This document shows, piece by piece, positions 45,807 through 60,660 of a stretch of DNA of 64,000 nt. Source of the stretch: Diphasiastrum complanatum (lineage: Eukaryota; Streptophyta; Lycopodiopsida; Lycopodiales; Lycopodiaceae). The notes beneath the pieces were generated by a model, which did not search any database, was not told where the DNA came from, and was given only the letters and a program-made list of their open reading frames with translations. The stretch covers positions 694,673-758,672 of the forward strand of contig CM055109.1 of the NCBI GenBank assembly GCA_029204225.1. Direction: 5' to 3'. The translations under genes and the position numbers were made by a program. Each line of letters starts with the position of its first letter. Position 1 is the stretch's first letter.

Positions 45807-46811
45807 ATGGAATCATTATTGATTCTACAGGATGTAATGGACATTGTGAGTGGAGCTGAAGAAGAACCTGCAGCACCTAATGAAGCTGCAACATTTAATA
45901 AAAGAACCATAATTGCTCTTCATTTCATAAAAATGAATGTCACAAATGAAGTGTTAAGAGAGATCAGTACATACACCACTGCCAAGAAGGCTTGGGACAC
46001 TCTCAAAAGAATCTATGAAATTAAGAATACTTTTAGATTGTTTACACTTAGAAATCAAATCTTTCTAAGTTATCAGAGAGTAGATGAGAGTGCTTCATCT
46101 TATGTAATGAGAGTAAAGGATCTTCATCAAGAGTTAGCTGGTATTGGTGATGCTCTTAAGAACATTGAACTTGTTCAAGTAGTCCTTAATGGACTTAGAG
46201 ATGAGTATGACAATATTGTGCAGACCTATGTTGTTAGACAGGAACTTCCATCCTTGGAGACACTTCAAGGTGTTCTCATTGCTGAAGAAAGCAGGCAAGA
46301 GAACAAGATGTTGAGGATCAACAGACTTTCACTGAAGGATGGCGGAGATGACAAAGCAGTCTTCACCAAGGACAAGTCAAGAGGCAAGGGCAAAGGTCAA
46401 CAACACTTCAAGAAGGACAAAGCCAGAGAAGGTAGTGAGGATCAACCCTCACAAGTTGCAACATCCAGTGGCAAGAAGAAACTGTCAAAGATCAAATGTT
46501 TCTTTTGTGGCAAGAAAGGCCACTATGCATCAAGTTGTTTCAAGAAGAATAACCAATCTAAGCAAGATAACCTTACTAATGAGGAAGAGTGTGAAGGTGT
46601 TAAGAAAGGTTACCTTGAGGAGGAGATTTACATGGAGCAACCATCTGGATTTGTGAAAGAAGGTGAAGAATCAAAAGTTTGTCTTTTGTTCAAAAGTCTC
46701 TATGGACTAAAACAAGCACCAAGGTCTTGGTATGCAAGGCTCATCTCCTTTCTCATATCACTTGAATTTTATCTTAGTGAATATGACCTTCTTTGTATAT
46801 TAAGTCTGTAA
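45807..46811 (+). pseudogene. Copia A: gag fused in frame to reverse transcriptase
   Basis: A single open frame of 334 codons. Residues 1-180 are UBN2-type gag (KMNVTNEVLREISTYTTAKK, AWDTLKRIYEIKN, SYVMRVKDLHQELAGIGDAL). Residues about 231-246 hold the zinc knuckle CFFCGKKGHYASSC. From about residue 272 it passes without a break into polymerase text (EEEIYMEQPSGFVKEGE, LYGLKQAPRSWYARL). Protease and integrase are therefore cleanly deleted with the frame kept. The original start is upstream of 45807, since gag normally begins earlier. Confidence 0.85.
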
Positions 46812-47650
46812 ATAACTTTGTAGTTATTCTTCTCATCTATATAGATGATATCATTCTTAGTGGAAATAATGAGAAGCTAGTTGAAGAAACTAAGCATGCA
46901 CTTGGTAGTGAATTTGAGATGCAAGATCTAGGAGTTCTTCGCTACATTTTAGGCCTTGAAATTGACTTTTGGAAAGATCATGCTTTCATAAGTCAAAGTA
47001 TATATGCACTTTCCTTGCTTAAGAAATTCCAAATGGAAAACTGTATAGACATAGATACACCAATGGAGCACATTGTAAAGGTTCCTATAAAAGATGATGA
47101 AAGATCCTTCGAGGACATCACTCTTTATAGGAGTCTTATTGGCTCACTTATATGGTTAACTTTGACAAGGCCTGATCTAAGCTTTAGTGTGCATAAGCTA
47201 AGCCAACACATGCAGGATCCAAAGATATATCATTGAAAGTTGGCTAAAAGAATCTTGAGATATGTATCTTCTACCTTAGACTATGGATTGATCTATAAAA
47301 GAGAAGATCTAACCTTGGTTGCTTTTTCAGATTCAAATTTTGCAGGAGACAGGCTGGATAGAAAATCCACAAGTGCTTACCCAATTTTTCTTAGAGGGAA
47401 TTTAGTTTCTTTGGCTATCAAAGAAGCAAACAACTATATCATCATCATCCTGTGAAGCTGAATACAAATCTCCTACAACCACAACAAAAGAGGTTCTATG
47501 GATCAAAAGGCTACTCTTGGAGAGCATGTTGGATCTTCAAATTGTGTTACAGATCTTCTCACCAAGCCATTGCTCAAGAATATTTTTATCAAGATGAGGT
47601 CTAACCTTGGCCTAATTTCAAAGCCTATGTTGGATAGAAACATATATTTT
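46793..47650 (+). pseudogene. Copia A: reverse transcriptase end and RNase H
   Basis: Begins after a frameshift: VVILLIYIDDIILSGNN with catalytic YIDD kept, EFEMQDLGVLRYILGLEI, SLIGSLIWLTLTRPDLSFSV. RNase H follows after a TGA (47234): AKRILRYVSSTLDYGL, AFSDSNFAGDRLDRKSTS, then EAEYKSP in a further frame, ending near the polypurine tract. Confidence 0.85.
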
Positions 47651-48536
47651 AAGGAGGAGTGTGAAGATTAGTAAAATTATATCTTCCTATCTCAAGTTTT
47701 TGAAGAAACGAAATTCCTTTGCGGTCCAGTACGAGAGAAAGACATATGAGCAAAACGAAACTCGTTTTGCCCTCACGCTCCAAAGAGTACCAGCTAAGAT
47801 CACGCAAGTATCCAGAAGTACAGAGATCTGATCTGATGGCATGACGTCAGTAGATACTTTCTAGGTCGTGGCTAATCTGCCACTCTTGTAACTCCCTGAC
47901 TAGTTGCTTAATCACTCTAATCTTAGATTTACATAGAGAGACCATGCTTACTGGAATATACTTGACATATAGATCAGCAAAATACACATACAGTGTAATG
48001 AAACAGTCTGATGCTAGTAAGCAATCAAGACAAAAAATATAGAATACTTGTTTGCCTGCGTGCGAAGACAATTTTGTCTAGGATTCAAAGATCCAACTGT
48101 CCGTTAGTAAAGCGAGACGATTACTCGTGAGAGAACCATGTTTCTCTCACGCTAACACATTGCGTGGATATGCACGTAGTGCCCAAAGAATTAGAGAAGA
48201 AAATCAATAGATGATATTGTAGCCTTCGCACACATATCAATTCGTGTTGTGTCTGATCTCGAATGCAAATGTTTCTGCTGTTAATCGCGTGTCTGAGTTT
48301 CTTCTTGTTCATTTTGAATTCCGCACATTGGTTGAGACCATGTTGAATGCTGTATTAATTTATGAACGTAGATCAGTAATGACTGACTACACTCTGGAGG
48401 ACTGTAGGAGTGATTCAGCTGGCAGTGTCCAATGATCGCATCTGAACTCCATCTGAGACGAAGAGAATCGTGCTTGATTCGCCTTCACGAAAGTTTCGCG
48501 AATCTGACGAATTCATCAGTCATTACAACTCCACAG
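47651..48536 (+). repeat. Polypurine tract, 3' LTR of copia A and 5' LTR region of copia B
   Basis: AAGGAGGAG (47651-47659) is a polypurine tract, and TGTGAAG at 47660 starts the LTR of element A. Only its beginning can be followed. The right end (CTCCACA at about 48535) belongs to a different LTR directly before the primer site of element B. The junction between the two is probably near 47700. Confidence 0.55.
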
Positions 48537-48548
48537 TGGTATCAGAGC
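48537..48548 (+). promoter_or_regulatory. Copia element B primer-binding site
   Basis: TGGTATCAGAGC following CTCCACAG. Confidence 0.8.
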
Positions 48549-48650
48549 CCACCCTGTCAAATTTTGACATAGCCAAAGAAACTATCAGATCCAGGAGGCC
48601 AAGCATTCAGACAATCAACCATCAACAAGGAAACAGACTTCAAGAAGCAA

Positions 48651-50006
48651 TGGCTTCAATTAGCAGCATGCAGAGCAAGATCTACACGATACTTGATTCT
48701 TCAGGATCTAACTTTCTAGCCTGAAAAGTTAAGACATCTTTGATACTCAAGGGCAAAGGACTCTTCCCCTGGGTGGATGGCACAAAAGAAATACGTACAA
48801 CAACAGGCAAGGAGCTACACGAATGGAGGGAGAAAAACGATAAGACAATAGCTTTGCTATCATCTTCCATCGAAGATAGTCTCACACTTGACATGGCTAC
48901 ACTGTCCAAGGCTAAGGAGATGTGGGATGCATTACTCACCAGATTTCAGACGAAATCAAGAAGTCAGATCATGATGCTGGAAGATCAGCTAACGAATTTG
49001 CAGTGGGATGGAAAAGACCTCACCTCTTTTCTAAGAAAGATGAAAGATCTGTTTCTATCACTACATAACTCTGGAACAGAGAACGCTGTGTCAGCTGAGA
49101 AGCAGCTCACGTACCTGTTGAGAGCCTTACCTAGATCATTCCAAACGACAAGAACCCTGCTCGCGAAAGATCCCGCCATGAACCTTGAAAAGGCGATTGT
49201 CGAGATTCGAGAGGAAGTCGAGGCCAGAGAACATCTGGATCACAAAGATGGTTATGACCAGGCCCTCTATGACAACAAAAATCAAAGAAGCAATTTAAGC
49301 CTAAGAGGGAGTCCAATCAGAGGCAGAATCGTGACCAGCAAGCAGAGGGAACAAGCAACTGGAAGACCAAAGGGAGGTCGAAACAACAAGGTGTAGACAA
49401 GAAGACTTGTGTGAGATGTAGAAGAGATGGGCATACAATAGATACCTGCTGGCTCACTCCCAAGATTGAGTGTATCCATTGCCATAAGAAGGGACACGCA
49501 GCCATGGATTGCCGCCAGAACCCGAGGAACAAATCAGCACAGAACGTTCATCCTATGTCGAGGAGCCCGAGAGCTCGAAGATGGGCGAAGAAAGAATGAA
49601 CAAAAGTTGTTTGACCGCCTACATCTATGAAGATGTGTGTGCAGCATCAGCGTCTGACACACATGAGGTGATCCTAGATTCAGGAGCCACCTCACACTTC
49701 GTGACATCAAGACGAATCGTGTCTGATTTCAGAAGTACAGATCCCTCAAGATTCATAGTTCTTGGAGATGAATCTAGGCATCAAGTGAACAACATTGGTT
49801 CACTATGGCTCAACACCAACGGCAGAGACAGACGACTCGAAGACGTTTTGTTCATGCCTACTCTGCAACAAGACTTGCTCTCTGTAGCAAGAATAGCAGC
49901 TACAGTGATGCATGTGATGTTTTCTAACGAAGCATGCAACGTGATGACGCTAGTACCAGTACTCTCATCGCTCAAGGCAGAAGGAAAGGTAACCTATATC
50001 ATCTGA
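48651..50006 (+). pseudogene. Copia B: gag and protease
   Basis: Gag starts MASISSMQSKIYTILDS. A TGA at 48722-48724 interrupts the conserved FLAWKVK position (Trp expected), and the frame is open on both sides: KGKGLFPWVDGTKE, TLSKAKEMWDALLTRFQTKS, LTSFLRKMKDLFLSLHNSG. A frameshift near 49396 leads into a double zinc knuckle (CVRCRRDGHTIDTC and CIHCHKKGHAAMDC). Another frame holds the protease with VILDSGATSHFVTSRR and FMPTLQQDLLSVARIA, ending at 50006. Integrase and polymerase are absent. Confidence 0.85.
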
Positions 50007-50029
50007 AGGTACGCCTACCTGAAGATCAG

Positions 50030-50290
50030 GTGCATCAGAATCATGATGAGTTTGAGGAGATTGTTCCTTTGATAACTTTAGTCTAGGGTCGAGTAGATGT
50101 AGATCTAGCACAAGGTTGTCTATGTGACTTAGACAACGCACAAGACTCACAAACACGATTGATACTTTTTAAGGAACTTGGAAGACCTTCACAACTTGCT
50201 TCCTAGCCATTACCTCCAATGACTTGAAGTTGAGGTGTCCCATCCTTTTATGCCAAACCTCTTGAATAGGTATTTGCGTGAAGATTATTA
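50030..50290 (-). pseudogene. Copia integrase-approach fragment
   Basis: Minus strand. 50165-50085 reads SCALSKSHRQPC. The stretch 50165-50290 is nearly identical to 54645-54760, the spacer just upstream of the integrase in the copy at 53150-55970. It is thus a piece of that family joined to another copia (element C). Confidence 0.7.
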
Positions 50291-50404
50291 AAATTTATGT
50301 TCCTATCAACATAGACTTCGAAATTAGGCCAAAGTTTGACCTCATCCTCTCTACCAAGTGCAGTCGTAGTGTAATGGATGTCCAAGGTGCACCCGTATGA
50401 TATT

Positions 50405-51780
50405 TCAAAGACCAGAGACTTGTTGTACAACAGCATGATTCAAATGACCAAGTCTATAATGCCAAAGTAAACTTTTATTTGCATTAATAGAAGTACTGAG
50501 CGCCTGACTAGAGGCAGAAAAACAATGACTTAATTTATACAAGTATTCATGCCTCTTTCCGAGTGCTAGGATCTTGCCTGTCCTATCAACTACTTTGCAT
50601 TGATCACATTCAAATTCTACTCTATGTTCTAGACCTGTGATTTTGCTTACAAAGAGCAGATTCGTAGATAAATTTGGTACATACAGGACTTTAGAAAATA
50701 GCTTAGACGGATCATTGGCAAAGCTTATTCTTACAGTACCTTCACCTTTAATAGCTTGTGTGCTATTGTCGCCAAGGTGAACATATTTCCTGGTATTGTA
50801 AGGTGTATAGGACTCGAAACAACCAATGAGCTGGTCATGTGCTGAGTGGCTCCGGAATCCAGGAACCAAGAACTGTCACCGAATGCTCCTTGATGGTTGG
50901 TCATTAATGCATCATGATCCACTTCTTGAATAGGTTGTGGAGCTTCTGCAGTTGAATTTGCCAATTGATTTCACTGTCCCTTGTTGTTGTTCTTTGCTTG
51001 TAGTATCCGGCAGTCTTGAATTTCGTGGTTGTTTCACTTGCAGTATCTGCAGAACAGCTTCTTCTTCATCTGCGGATTCAACTGTTCTTTGTGCTATGCT
51101 GGTTTTTGGTCTGGCTTTGATTGCTTTGGGCCTTTCTTCTTCTTCTGTTTAGTCGTGCTCTTGTTGGTGTATAAAGTGTGAGAATCAGCTGAGGAACTTG
51201 ATGTTTCGTTCCTCTGCGTGTCTTCCTGCAATAACATAGTAATGACTCTCGAAAGAGTCAATTCTGAATGTGTTGTGATGATCATCACCCAGCTATCATA
51301 TGAGCTTGGCAAGCTTGTAAGCAGTTGCATCACTGCGTCTTGATCGTCTATGACAGATCTGACAGTGGCCATTTGCCTTAGCAGGTTCTTGAATTTATTG
51401 ATGTGATTCTGCAGGGAATCACCATTCGCCACCTTGAGAGAGTAAAATTTCTTTCTGAGATGTAGTTTGGAAGCTATATCTTGCACTCCGTATAGTGTGC
51501 TCAAGATGTCCCAGACTTCTTTCGATGTCCTAGCCTCGGATACATGGCCGATCTGGGTATCCGTAATGTTGAGGATGATCAGCGCGAAAGCCTTTCCATC
51601 CTTCAGCTTCCATCTGGCGATTGTTGCGTCGTCTGCTTTGGGTTTCCCTTATGTACCTATAACAACATCATACAAATCTTTAGCCATTAGTACAGTTTTC
51701 ATCTTAGATTTTCACATATGGTAATTGGCTCCATCAACCTTGTCCATGATGGGATTAGCTTTCGCTTGAGTATCCATGTG
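50405..51780 (-). pseudogene. Copia C: gag, protease and pre-integrase domain
   Basis: Minus strand. Gag begins near 51780 with MDTQAKANPIMDKVDGANY in broken form and goes on as one frame from 51504: LYGVQDIASKLHLRKKFYSL, HINKFKNLLRQMATVRSVID, SELTLSRVITMLLQ and a Lys-rich stretch. The protease reads SSWFLDSGATQHMTSS (50870). Next come VHLGDNSTQAIKGEGTVRI, VLYVPNLSTNLLFVSKI and LLWHYRLGHLN, the domain before integrase. The zinc knuckle is damaged. Confidence 0.85.
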
Positions 51781-51919
51781 GAAGATTAGTCTAAGTGATA
51801 GGAAAAACTATCAGTGACTTAAGTATGAAAATCTGGCACTTAGTTATAGAACAAGAAGACAATTACACTATCAACTAGTAGAGTCTTGTACTGTGAAAGC
51901 TTATCAGGTTACAAAAATA

Positions 51920-51931
51920 GCTCTGATACCA
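51920..51931 (-). promoter_or_regulatory. Copia C primer-binding site
   Basis: TGGTATCAGAGC on the minus strand, directly after an LTR end reading CCAACA. Confidence 0.8.
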
Positions 51932-52650
51932 TGTTGGAGAAAGGGGTTGTGTGAGTGTGAGAAACAAAAAAAGCTCGAAAAGAAAAAAGAACACGAAAAA
52001 GAATCAAACTCGAAACTTGAACGAGAAATGAACTCGAAACTCGAACGAGAAATGAACTCGAAGAGAAAGTGCTCGTGCGCAGTGGAATGAGCTATATTAC
52101 TCTTCCCCTAAGCATGACTATGCCTATAAAAAATGAACAGAATGATAGTGATAGAAATCACGATCATTTAGATTATGTAGCCAAACATTAACAAAACATC
52201 AGAAGAATAATTTGTCGTGAACAACTAGACAAATTATGAGCTCGACTGATAATCAGTTGCAAATGATTCGAGAAAGGCAAGACTAAATATTGGTCGTCAA
52301 CAACTAGACTAATAATAACTCGCTAAGAACAGATTACTAGATTGAGCAACAAGAAAGTCAGACAAAATGAAGAAAAGTATAGCAATATCGACACAAATCT
52401 GAACGCAAAACAATAGAGTGGTTATCAGATTAAGTATATAAAAATATACATGTCAATAATGATGTGGAGCACAAGACAATAGCGGACGAAACTGTGTGCT
52501 CTACAAAGCTAATTCAATTTGAAAAAGGAATGAACCTATTATTGACAATACAAAAGAATCAATGCGCAAGGCATCTACTTCATCTATCTCTGGTAAGCTT
52601 CTGATGCTATTATTTTACAGACACTTGTTTTTTCAGAATACGCAAATGGT
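51932..52650 (-). repeat. 5' LTR of copia C
   Basis: The left border (TGTTGG on the + strand) is clear; the right border is a guess. It includes repeats of GAAACTTGAACGAGAAATGA at 52010-52055, each about 21 bp. Confidence 0.5.
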
Positions 52651-53149
52651 ATTCAATATATATACACAACTTTAACCGTGTGCAGATGAAGAAAGTACAA
52701 AGTGGATGTGTTGTCTGTAGGAGATTGTGGGTGGCTGTTGTCATTGTCAAATCTGTTAGCACAGTTGTATGGGATGAGCGTGAGAAGGCCGATGTTAGCC
52801 TTTGCTAAAATGACCTTTGGTGAAGATGCAAAAAATGCATCACTCTGACGAAATGCCTTAGGATTTGATTTACAGGGTGCCTTCGCTTTTCCTAGGGCAA
52901 CTTTGGCATTTGGAAAGGCAGTGTCATCTTTTTCGCATGTCACAAAACATGTGTAAATACACAGTGTCACATTTTTCGCCTGTGAGAATTTACTTGTATT
53001 TATGCAAACAGTCGCGTTTTATTTATATGTCTTATTTTATATGTAAATATGCAAACTTTGTGTGACAACATGAGTAAAAATACAGCATGAATGGAGGCAG
53101 ATTAAAATGGGATATAGGAGAGTAGAGGAGATAAATCCAATAATACTTA
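52651..53149. other. Unassigned, LTR-like text
   Basis: 52800-52960 has phrases (GGGTGCCTTCGC, TTTTTCGCATGTCAC) recalling the LTR at 43690-43890. No coding region recognised. Confidence 0.35.
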
Positions 53150-54058
53150 CTCATAACAAAGCCTTGAGAGAGTAAAAAAGTGTTAAGCTTAACATACCAG
53201 CTCCTTGGTGTTTGCTTAAGGCCATACAAACTCTTTTGTAGTAGACACACATGATTTGGCTTTGTTGATGAAATGTAGCTCTCGGGTTGCTCCATGTACA
53301 CTTCTTCCTCAAGATCACCATTCAAGAATGCATTTGAAATGTCCATTTGCCATAGATCTCATCCATAAAGAGATGATGACTCAAATGCTTATCATCTTTG
53401 CCACAGGTCTCATCATAGTCAATTCCTTGTTGTTAAGCATATTCTTTTGCCACTAACCTTGCCTTCTACTTGTTGATAGATCCATCTTGGTTTGTCTTCA
53501 CCTCGAAGATCCATGTGCATACAATAGCTTTCTTGTCCTTAGGCAACTCCACCAATCTTCATGTTCCATTCTTCATAAGAGGTTGATACTCAAGATCCAT
53601 TGCTTGGATCCACTCCTCTTCTTTCCTTGCTTCATCTACATTTGTAGGTTCATCAAAAGAGGTTAGGAAAGCAACATAATTTCTAGAAACTACTTGCTTA
53701 TCCTTTTCATCATATGTGAGCCTTGAAGGTACTTGTCTTTCCCTTGATGTTCTCCTTGGCTTTTGACTTGATGAAGGTCCATCATCATCACCATCCAAAG
53801 TAGGATCTTTTACATCAACATCAAGAATGTTAGATCCATCAACACCTTTATTAATCATCCTTGAAGACACTTTTGGAATGTTCCCCTCATCAAAGATGAC
53901 ATCTCTACCAACAATCACTTTGCTAGTATAAGGAATGTAAACCTTGTAGGCTTTACTCACCTCACTATATCCAAAAAAAAAACCTCTCCTTGAAGATGGA
54001 TCCTCCTTGGTCCTATCATCAAGAGTAATGTTGACATAGCATGTGCATCCAAAGGTTC

Positions 54059-54652
54059 TTAGGAAGTTGACATCAGCCTCCTCTTGAATAGCATCTCAAA
54101 AGGTGTCCTTCCATCCAAAATAGCACTCGGCCACCTATTGCACAAGAAATTGGCACACAACAAAGCTTGATCCCAAAATGGTTTGTCAAGATTAGCACTT
54201 AACCTCATGGCTTTGGCACTTTCACATAAAGTCATATTCCTCCTTTCAGCCACTCCATTTTGTTGTGGGGTCCTTGATGTTGTATACTCCCTCTTGATTC
54301 CATGCTCATCACAAAAGGCCTTGAACTTGGTAGATATGTACTCACCACCATTGTCACTCCTTAAGCACTTGATCTTTGTGGAAAATTGGTTCTTCTTTGC
54401 ATTCTTGAACTTGATAAAGACATCATACACTTCATCCTTGCCCTTTAGTAGATAGATCCAACAAAATCTACTAAAATCATCAATGAATGCTACATACATC
54501 TTAGCTCCACTATTGCTTATTGTAGTAAATCCATGAATATCCAAATGTACAAGTTGAAAAGGCTTTGTAGATCTAGATGTAGATCTAGTATAAGGTAGTC
54601 TATGTGACTTAGACAAAGCACAAGACTCACAAACATGTTTGATGCCACTCAA
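54059..54652 (-). pseudogene. Copia D integrase
   Basis: 197 open codons carrying the core with the DD(35)E residues in LVHLDIHG (first Asp), LRSDNGGEY (second Asp) and PQQNGVAERRN (Glu). The N-terminal HHCC finger is incomplete, since only CESCALSKSHR is in this frame. It would insert element DNA into the genome if the rest were present. Confidence 0.85.
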
Positions 54653-54978
54653 GGAATTGGAAGACCTATCACAACCTTTTTTCTAGCCATTACCTCCAAT
54701 GACTTGAAGTTGAGGTGTCCCATCCTTTATGCCAAACCTCTTGAATAGGTATTTGCTCTCTTGCAACACATCCAACTTGGTTAGCAATAACACAAGCATC
54801 TAGTTTGAACAACTTCCCTTGTCTTTTGCCTTTTCCAATCAAGACATCCTTCATGTTAATCATACAAGCATCTCCATCAAACTCAACCTTGAGGCCTTTA
54901 CTTAGCATTTGACTCACACTAAGCAAATTTTTGGTAATAGATGGAATAAACAAGACATCCTCCAAATGAACATTCCTA

Positions 54979-55133
<155 letters not shown>

Positions 55134-55970
55134 GAATTGTGCCAATCCCTTTGATTGCACAATCACCATCGTTGGTCATGTAGATCACCCTCTTGCGATC
55201 TCCATATGCCAACAAAGAAGTGAAATACTCTTTGTGAAAAGTCATGTGTAAATTTGCTCCACTATCAATCCACCAAGGATCTAGATCTCCATCACTAGCA
55301 AGCATACATGAAGACATCACAAAAGCATCATCAATTGCATCTTGAACATCCAAACCATCCTCATCAAGAGTAAGATTGCCTTGCTTGTCTCCTTGATCTC
55401 TCTTTTTCTTGTAGCACTCACTTGCAAAGTGTCCTTTGATGCCACAATAGAAGCACTTGAACTTTGATCTATCCTTCTTTTTGTGATTTGAAGAAGCATC
55501 CCCTTGATTTTGCCCTTTAGTCCACTTACTTTACATAGCCTCCTCTTGAAGTGTTGATGTAGATCCACCTCTCGCTTGAAGTCTATATTCCTCATTGATC
55601 AAGATCTCTTGAAGATCCATCAAACTTGGCAAAGTCTTTTGAATAGCAATACTTTGAACAATGTTAGCATGAGCATCCAACAACCCATTAAGAATCACTT
55701 GAACAAGCTCTCCTCCCTTAATACTTTCATCAATGCAAGCCAACTCATCATTCAATTCTTTTATCCTCAAAACAAAAGTACTTGGACTTTCTTCTTTATT
55801 TTGTAAACAAGAAAAGATTTGCCTTCTTAGAGTCAACACTCTAGAAGTAGACTTGGATTCATAAAGCTTCTTCAATGAATCCCAAGCATCCTTAGATGAA
55901 GTACACTTACCAACTTCCTTGAGAAGCTCATTGGTAACATTCATCTTCATCATGTGTAGAGCCCTTTTGG

Positions 55971-58149
<2,179 letters not shown>

Positions 58150-58229
58150 ATATTTCGAAAGCAATTCAATTTGTCAAAACATAGCCATGTACAAGGGGTA
58201 ATGTTGTGACTCACCTCGAGCATCTGGCC

Positions 58230-60660
58230 CTCTCCTTGCATGTGCCTCAACATACGGGGTTGGTGTTCACAAACACCAACCGCCTACGCTGCTCAATGAA
58301 TAACATGTTCCTCTTCTATGTGTGATACAAGGCCCAAGTGCTCCAATTCCGCTCGCAAGCTCCTGCTGAACAGTCTTGTGCAAGGACTCTCTCGGCCAAT
58401 CGTCGCAGTTGTGCCTGTGGATGCACCACCACGTAACGGGCCTCAACTGATCCTCCCTCCGCCGACTCTGCTCTCCATCCAAAGGAAACTAGAAGCGCTC
58501 AAATGTGAGCAGCTGGCATGCAATGTTAGCCAGCATCGGGCCTGTTGGCAGAAGAAAACACATGGCACGTGTAAGTTCCCTCGAATTCACACACTAGCAA
58601 TGAATACACTACTGCAGTAACATTGCTACCAAGCGATTTCTCACACGAACCTCGTCCGGGCCATACGCGCTCCGTGTACTCCACCCATCCCCAGTGCAGG
58701 ATCGTCTCTCTCCTGGGTAGAGCGCCACAAGGGGTGCAACATGCGGGCTACGGCGTGGATGGGTCGGTGGAAGTAGTCCCATCTGGACTCCCATATCTCC
58801 GAAATCTCGTCCTTCTTGCAACAAAAAAATTACAATAATCAGTGCACCGTAGCATAAAAAAAACGCATCAAACTTGAGTGAGAAACAACAAACTAGACAT
58901 TGAAGAGTCATACCTATGATGGTCCAAGGCTGACGTCAAAATGCCCTCATCGATGCACTCCATGAACTTGTAAATGAGACCAAGAGTGCACCCCTAACGG
59001 TCTACCAGGTGCAGCACTCTAAAAATGGGTAGAAGGACCCCAGTAATCTCCTCAACATGTGTCCAGAACTCATCACCGAATACAGTGGACCAGAAAAATG
59101 CCACATGTGCGAGGTCTCTAAAGACTCCGAAGGCCTCGCTGGAAACCATCCGCCGCAATGTGTCCTTCACCACTACCAATGGCTCTAGCACCAAGAAGTA
59201 AAACGCAAAGCGTGTGGTGCTGGCTTCTTTAGGTTTAAGGTCGAGAAGGTGCGGAATAGGGCCAGGTCGCACACGCCTGTTTCTGGTGACAAAAGTAACC
59301 AAGCACATGGTCGTAGAAGTGATCTACAACACAGACATCCAGTTAAAAGTTTAGACAGTAGTTGAGATGTGGTTAGTAGCATCGAAGGAAGAAAGCATAA
59401 CAAATGGAAAAAACTATACCTCTCTAATCCATGGAAGTGCACACAGGTCATGGATGAGCAAGTCTATGCAATGTGCAGCACAGAGTGTCCACACAACGGT
59501 GACAATCTGAACCACGTGCTCCACCCCGATGTCAACAATAACATCTAACATGCTCCCATATAAAGTTGGCTGTGATGGCTCCATCACCTCGAGTGACATC
59601 CACGCCACGTAGGAATATTAGCGGGCAAGAAACCAAGATATTGATGATGGATCGCTGACGAACGTCGGTCCATCCATCACTCAATATCGTGCATCCATAC
59701 TTGCCACAAAACACCCATTAGCCACATGCAAAATTTGCGCCACCAATAAACCCTAAACATGTGCAAAGAGATAATAAAGACAAAGTACTTACTCTTGCCA
59801 AGTTGAGTGAATGGAACTCAGCTCCCACGTGATGGTCTCCTCCTCCTGACGAAGCAACCTGCCTCACAGTACCTCTCGTCTGGGAGGTGTCCATGTAGCA
59901 TCCACGGCCGCCATCTACGTGCAGAACTCCCTGAACACCCAAGTGTTAGCAACAACAAAATGAATGCTGCACTCGTAAAAGAACTGGGCAACAAGTCGAG
60001 TGCACCGGGCCTGCTCTCTGCCACCCACATCGATCAAGGGTCTGTTGTATGGGCCTAACCCCTCTCTACTGTATATATGGTGCTCGTGGTCTAGCATGCC
60101 CAATAGATGGCTGATCTGTGGGTGTGTCACTCTCTCTGGCAGCACCTGCTAAAGCATGTGGTGCATCTCCTGCCGAAGAGGAGGGACGAAAAAGATCCGC
60201 TGCCGTTGAACCAACATGCTCATTTGATGTTCGTGCCTCTGAACCAGGCCCTACTGCTATGGATGGAACTGAAGGTGTTGTACTAGGCCCTGCACCTGCA
60301 CCATGCCCTGCCAGTGATGTACTAGGCCCTGCACCTGTACCATGCAGCCCGTGATGTAATATGCCCTGCACCTGTATCATGCCCTGTACCCGTGGTAGGC
60401 CCTGCCTGCCTGTCTGCCTGCATGTAGCTGCTCCTGCTACTTGTCCCTGTCTAGAACCCTGTGATGCAGTATCGGGCCCGTACATGCTAGACAACATCTG
60501 CATATCCTCATCAGAAATCCCGAGGCAATCAAATATGCCCAATCCCTGTCCATCTGGCCCTCTGACCCGCAACAAGTGAGTAACCATGGTGAGTGATCCC
60601 GTGAAGTGACCACCGCAATGCAAGCATCTCCATCTGCGGGTCTCTAAGCCATGGTGTGTA
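58230..60660 (-). pseudogene. hAT-family transposase remnant with BED finger
   Basis: Minus strand, right to left. 60650-60540 gives a BED zinc finger: RRWRCLHCGGHFTGSL then HLL. A low-complexity Gly/Ala/Pro/Ser linker with repeats of GPST type lies at 60450-60150. CTRLVAQFFYECSIHFVVAN (about 60010-59950) opens the transposase. At 59714-59610 GCTILSDGWTDVRQRSIINI is the DUF659-type core with the first catalytic Asp. 59500-59430 has WTLCAAHCIDLLIHD, but the VTDNAS block before it, with the second Asp, is deleted. Near 59230-59000 are TTRFAFYFLVLEPLVVVKDT and FWTHVEEITGVLLPIFRVLH. At 58380-58290 the dimerisation end reads DCSAGACERNWSTWALYHT. Frameshifts and the deletion make it inactive. Terminal inverted repeats were not found. 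Confidence 0.85.
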
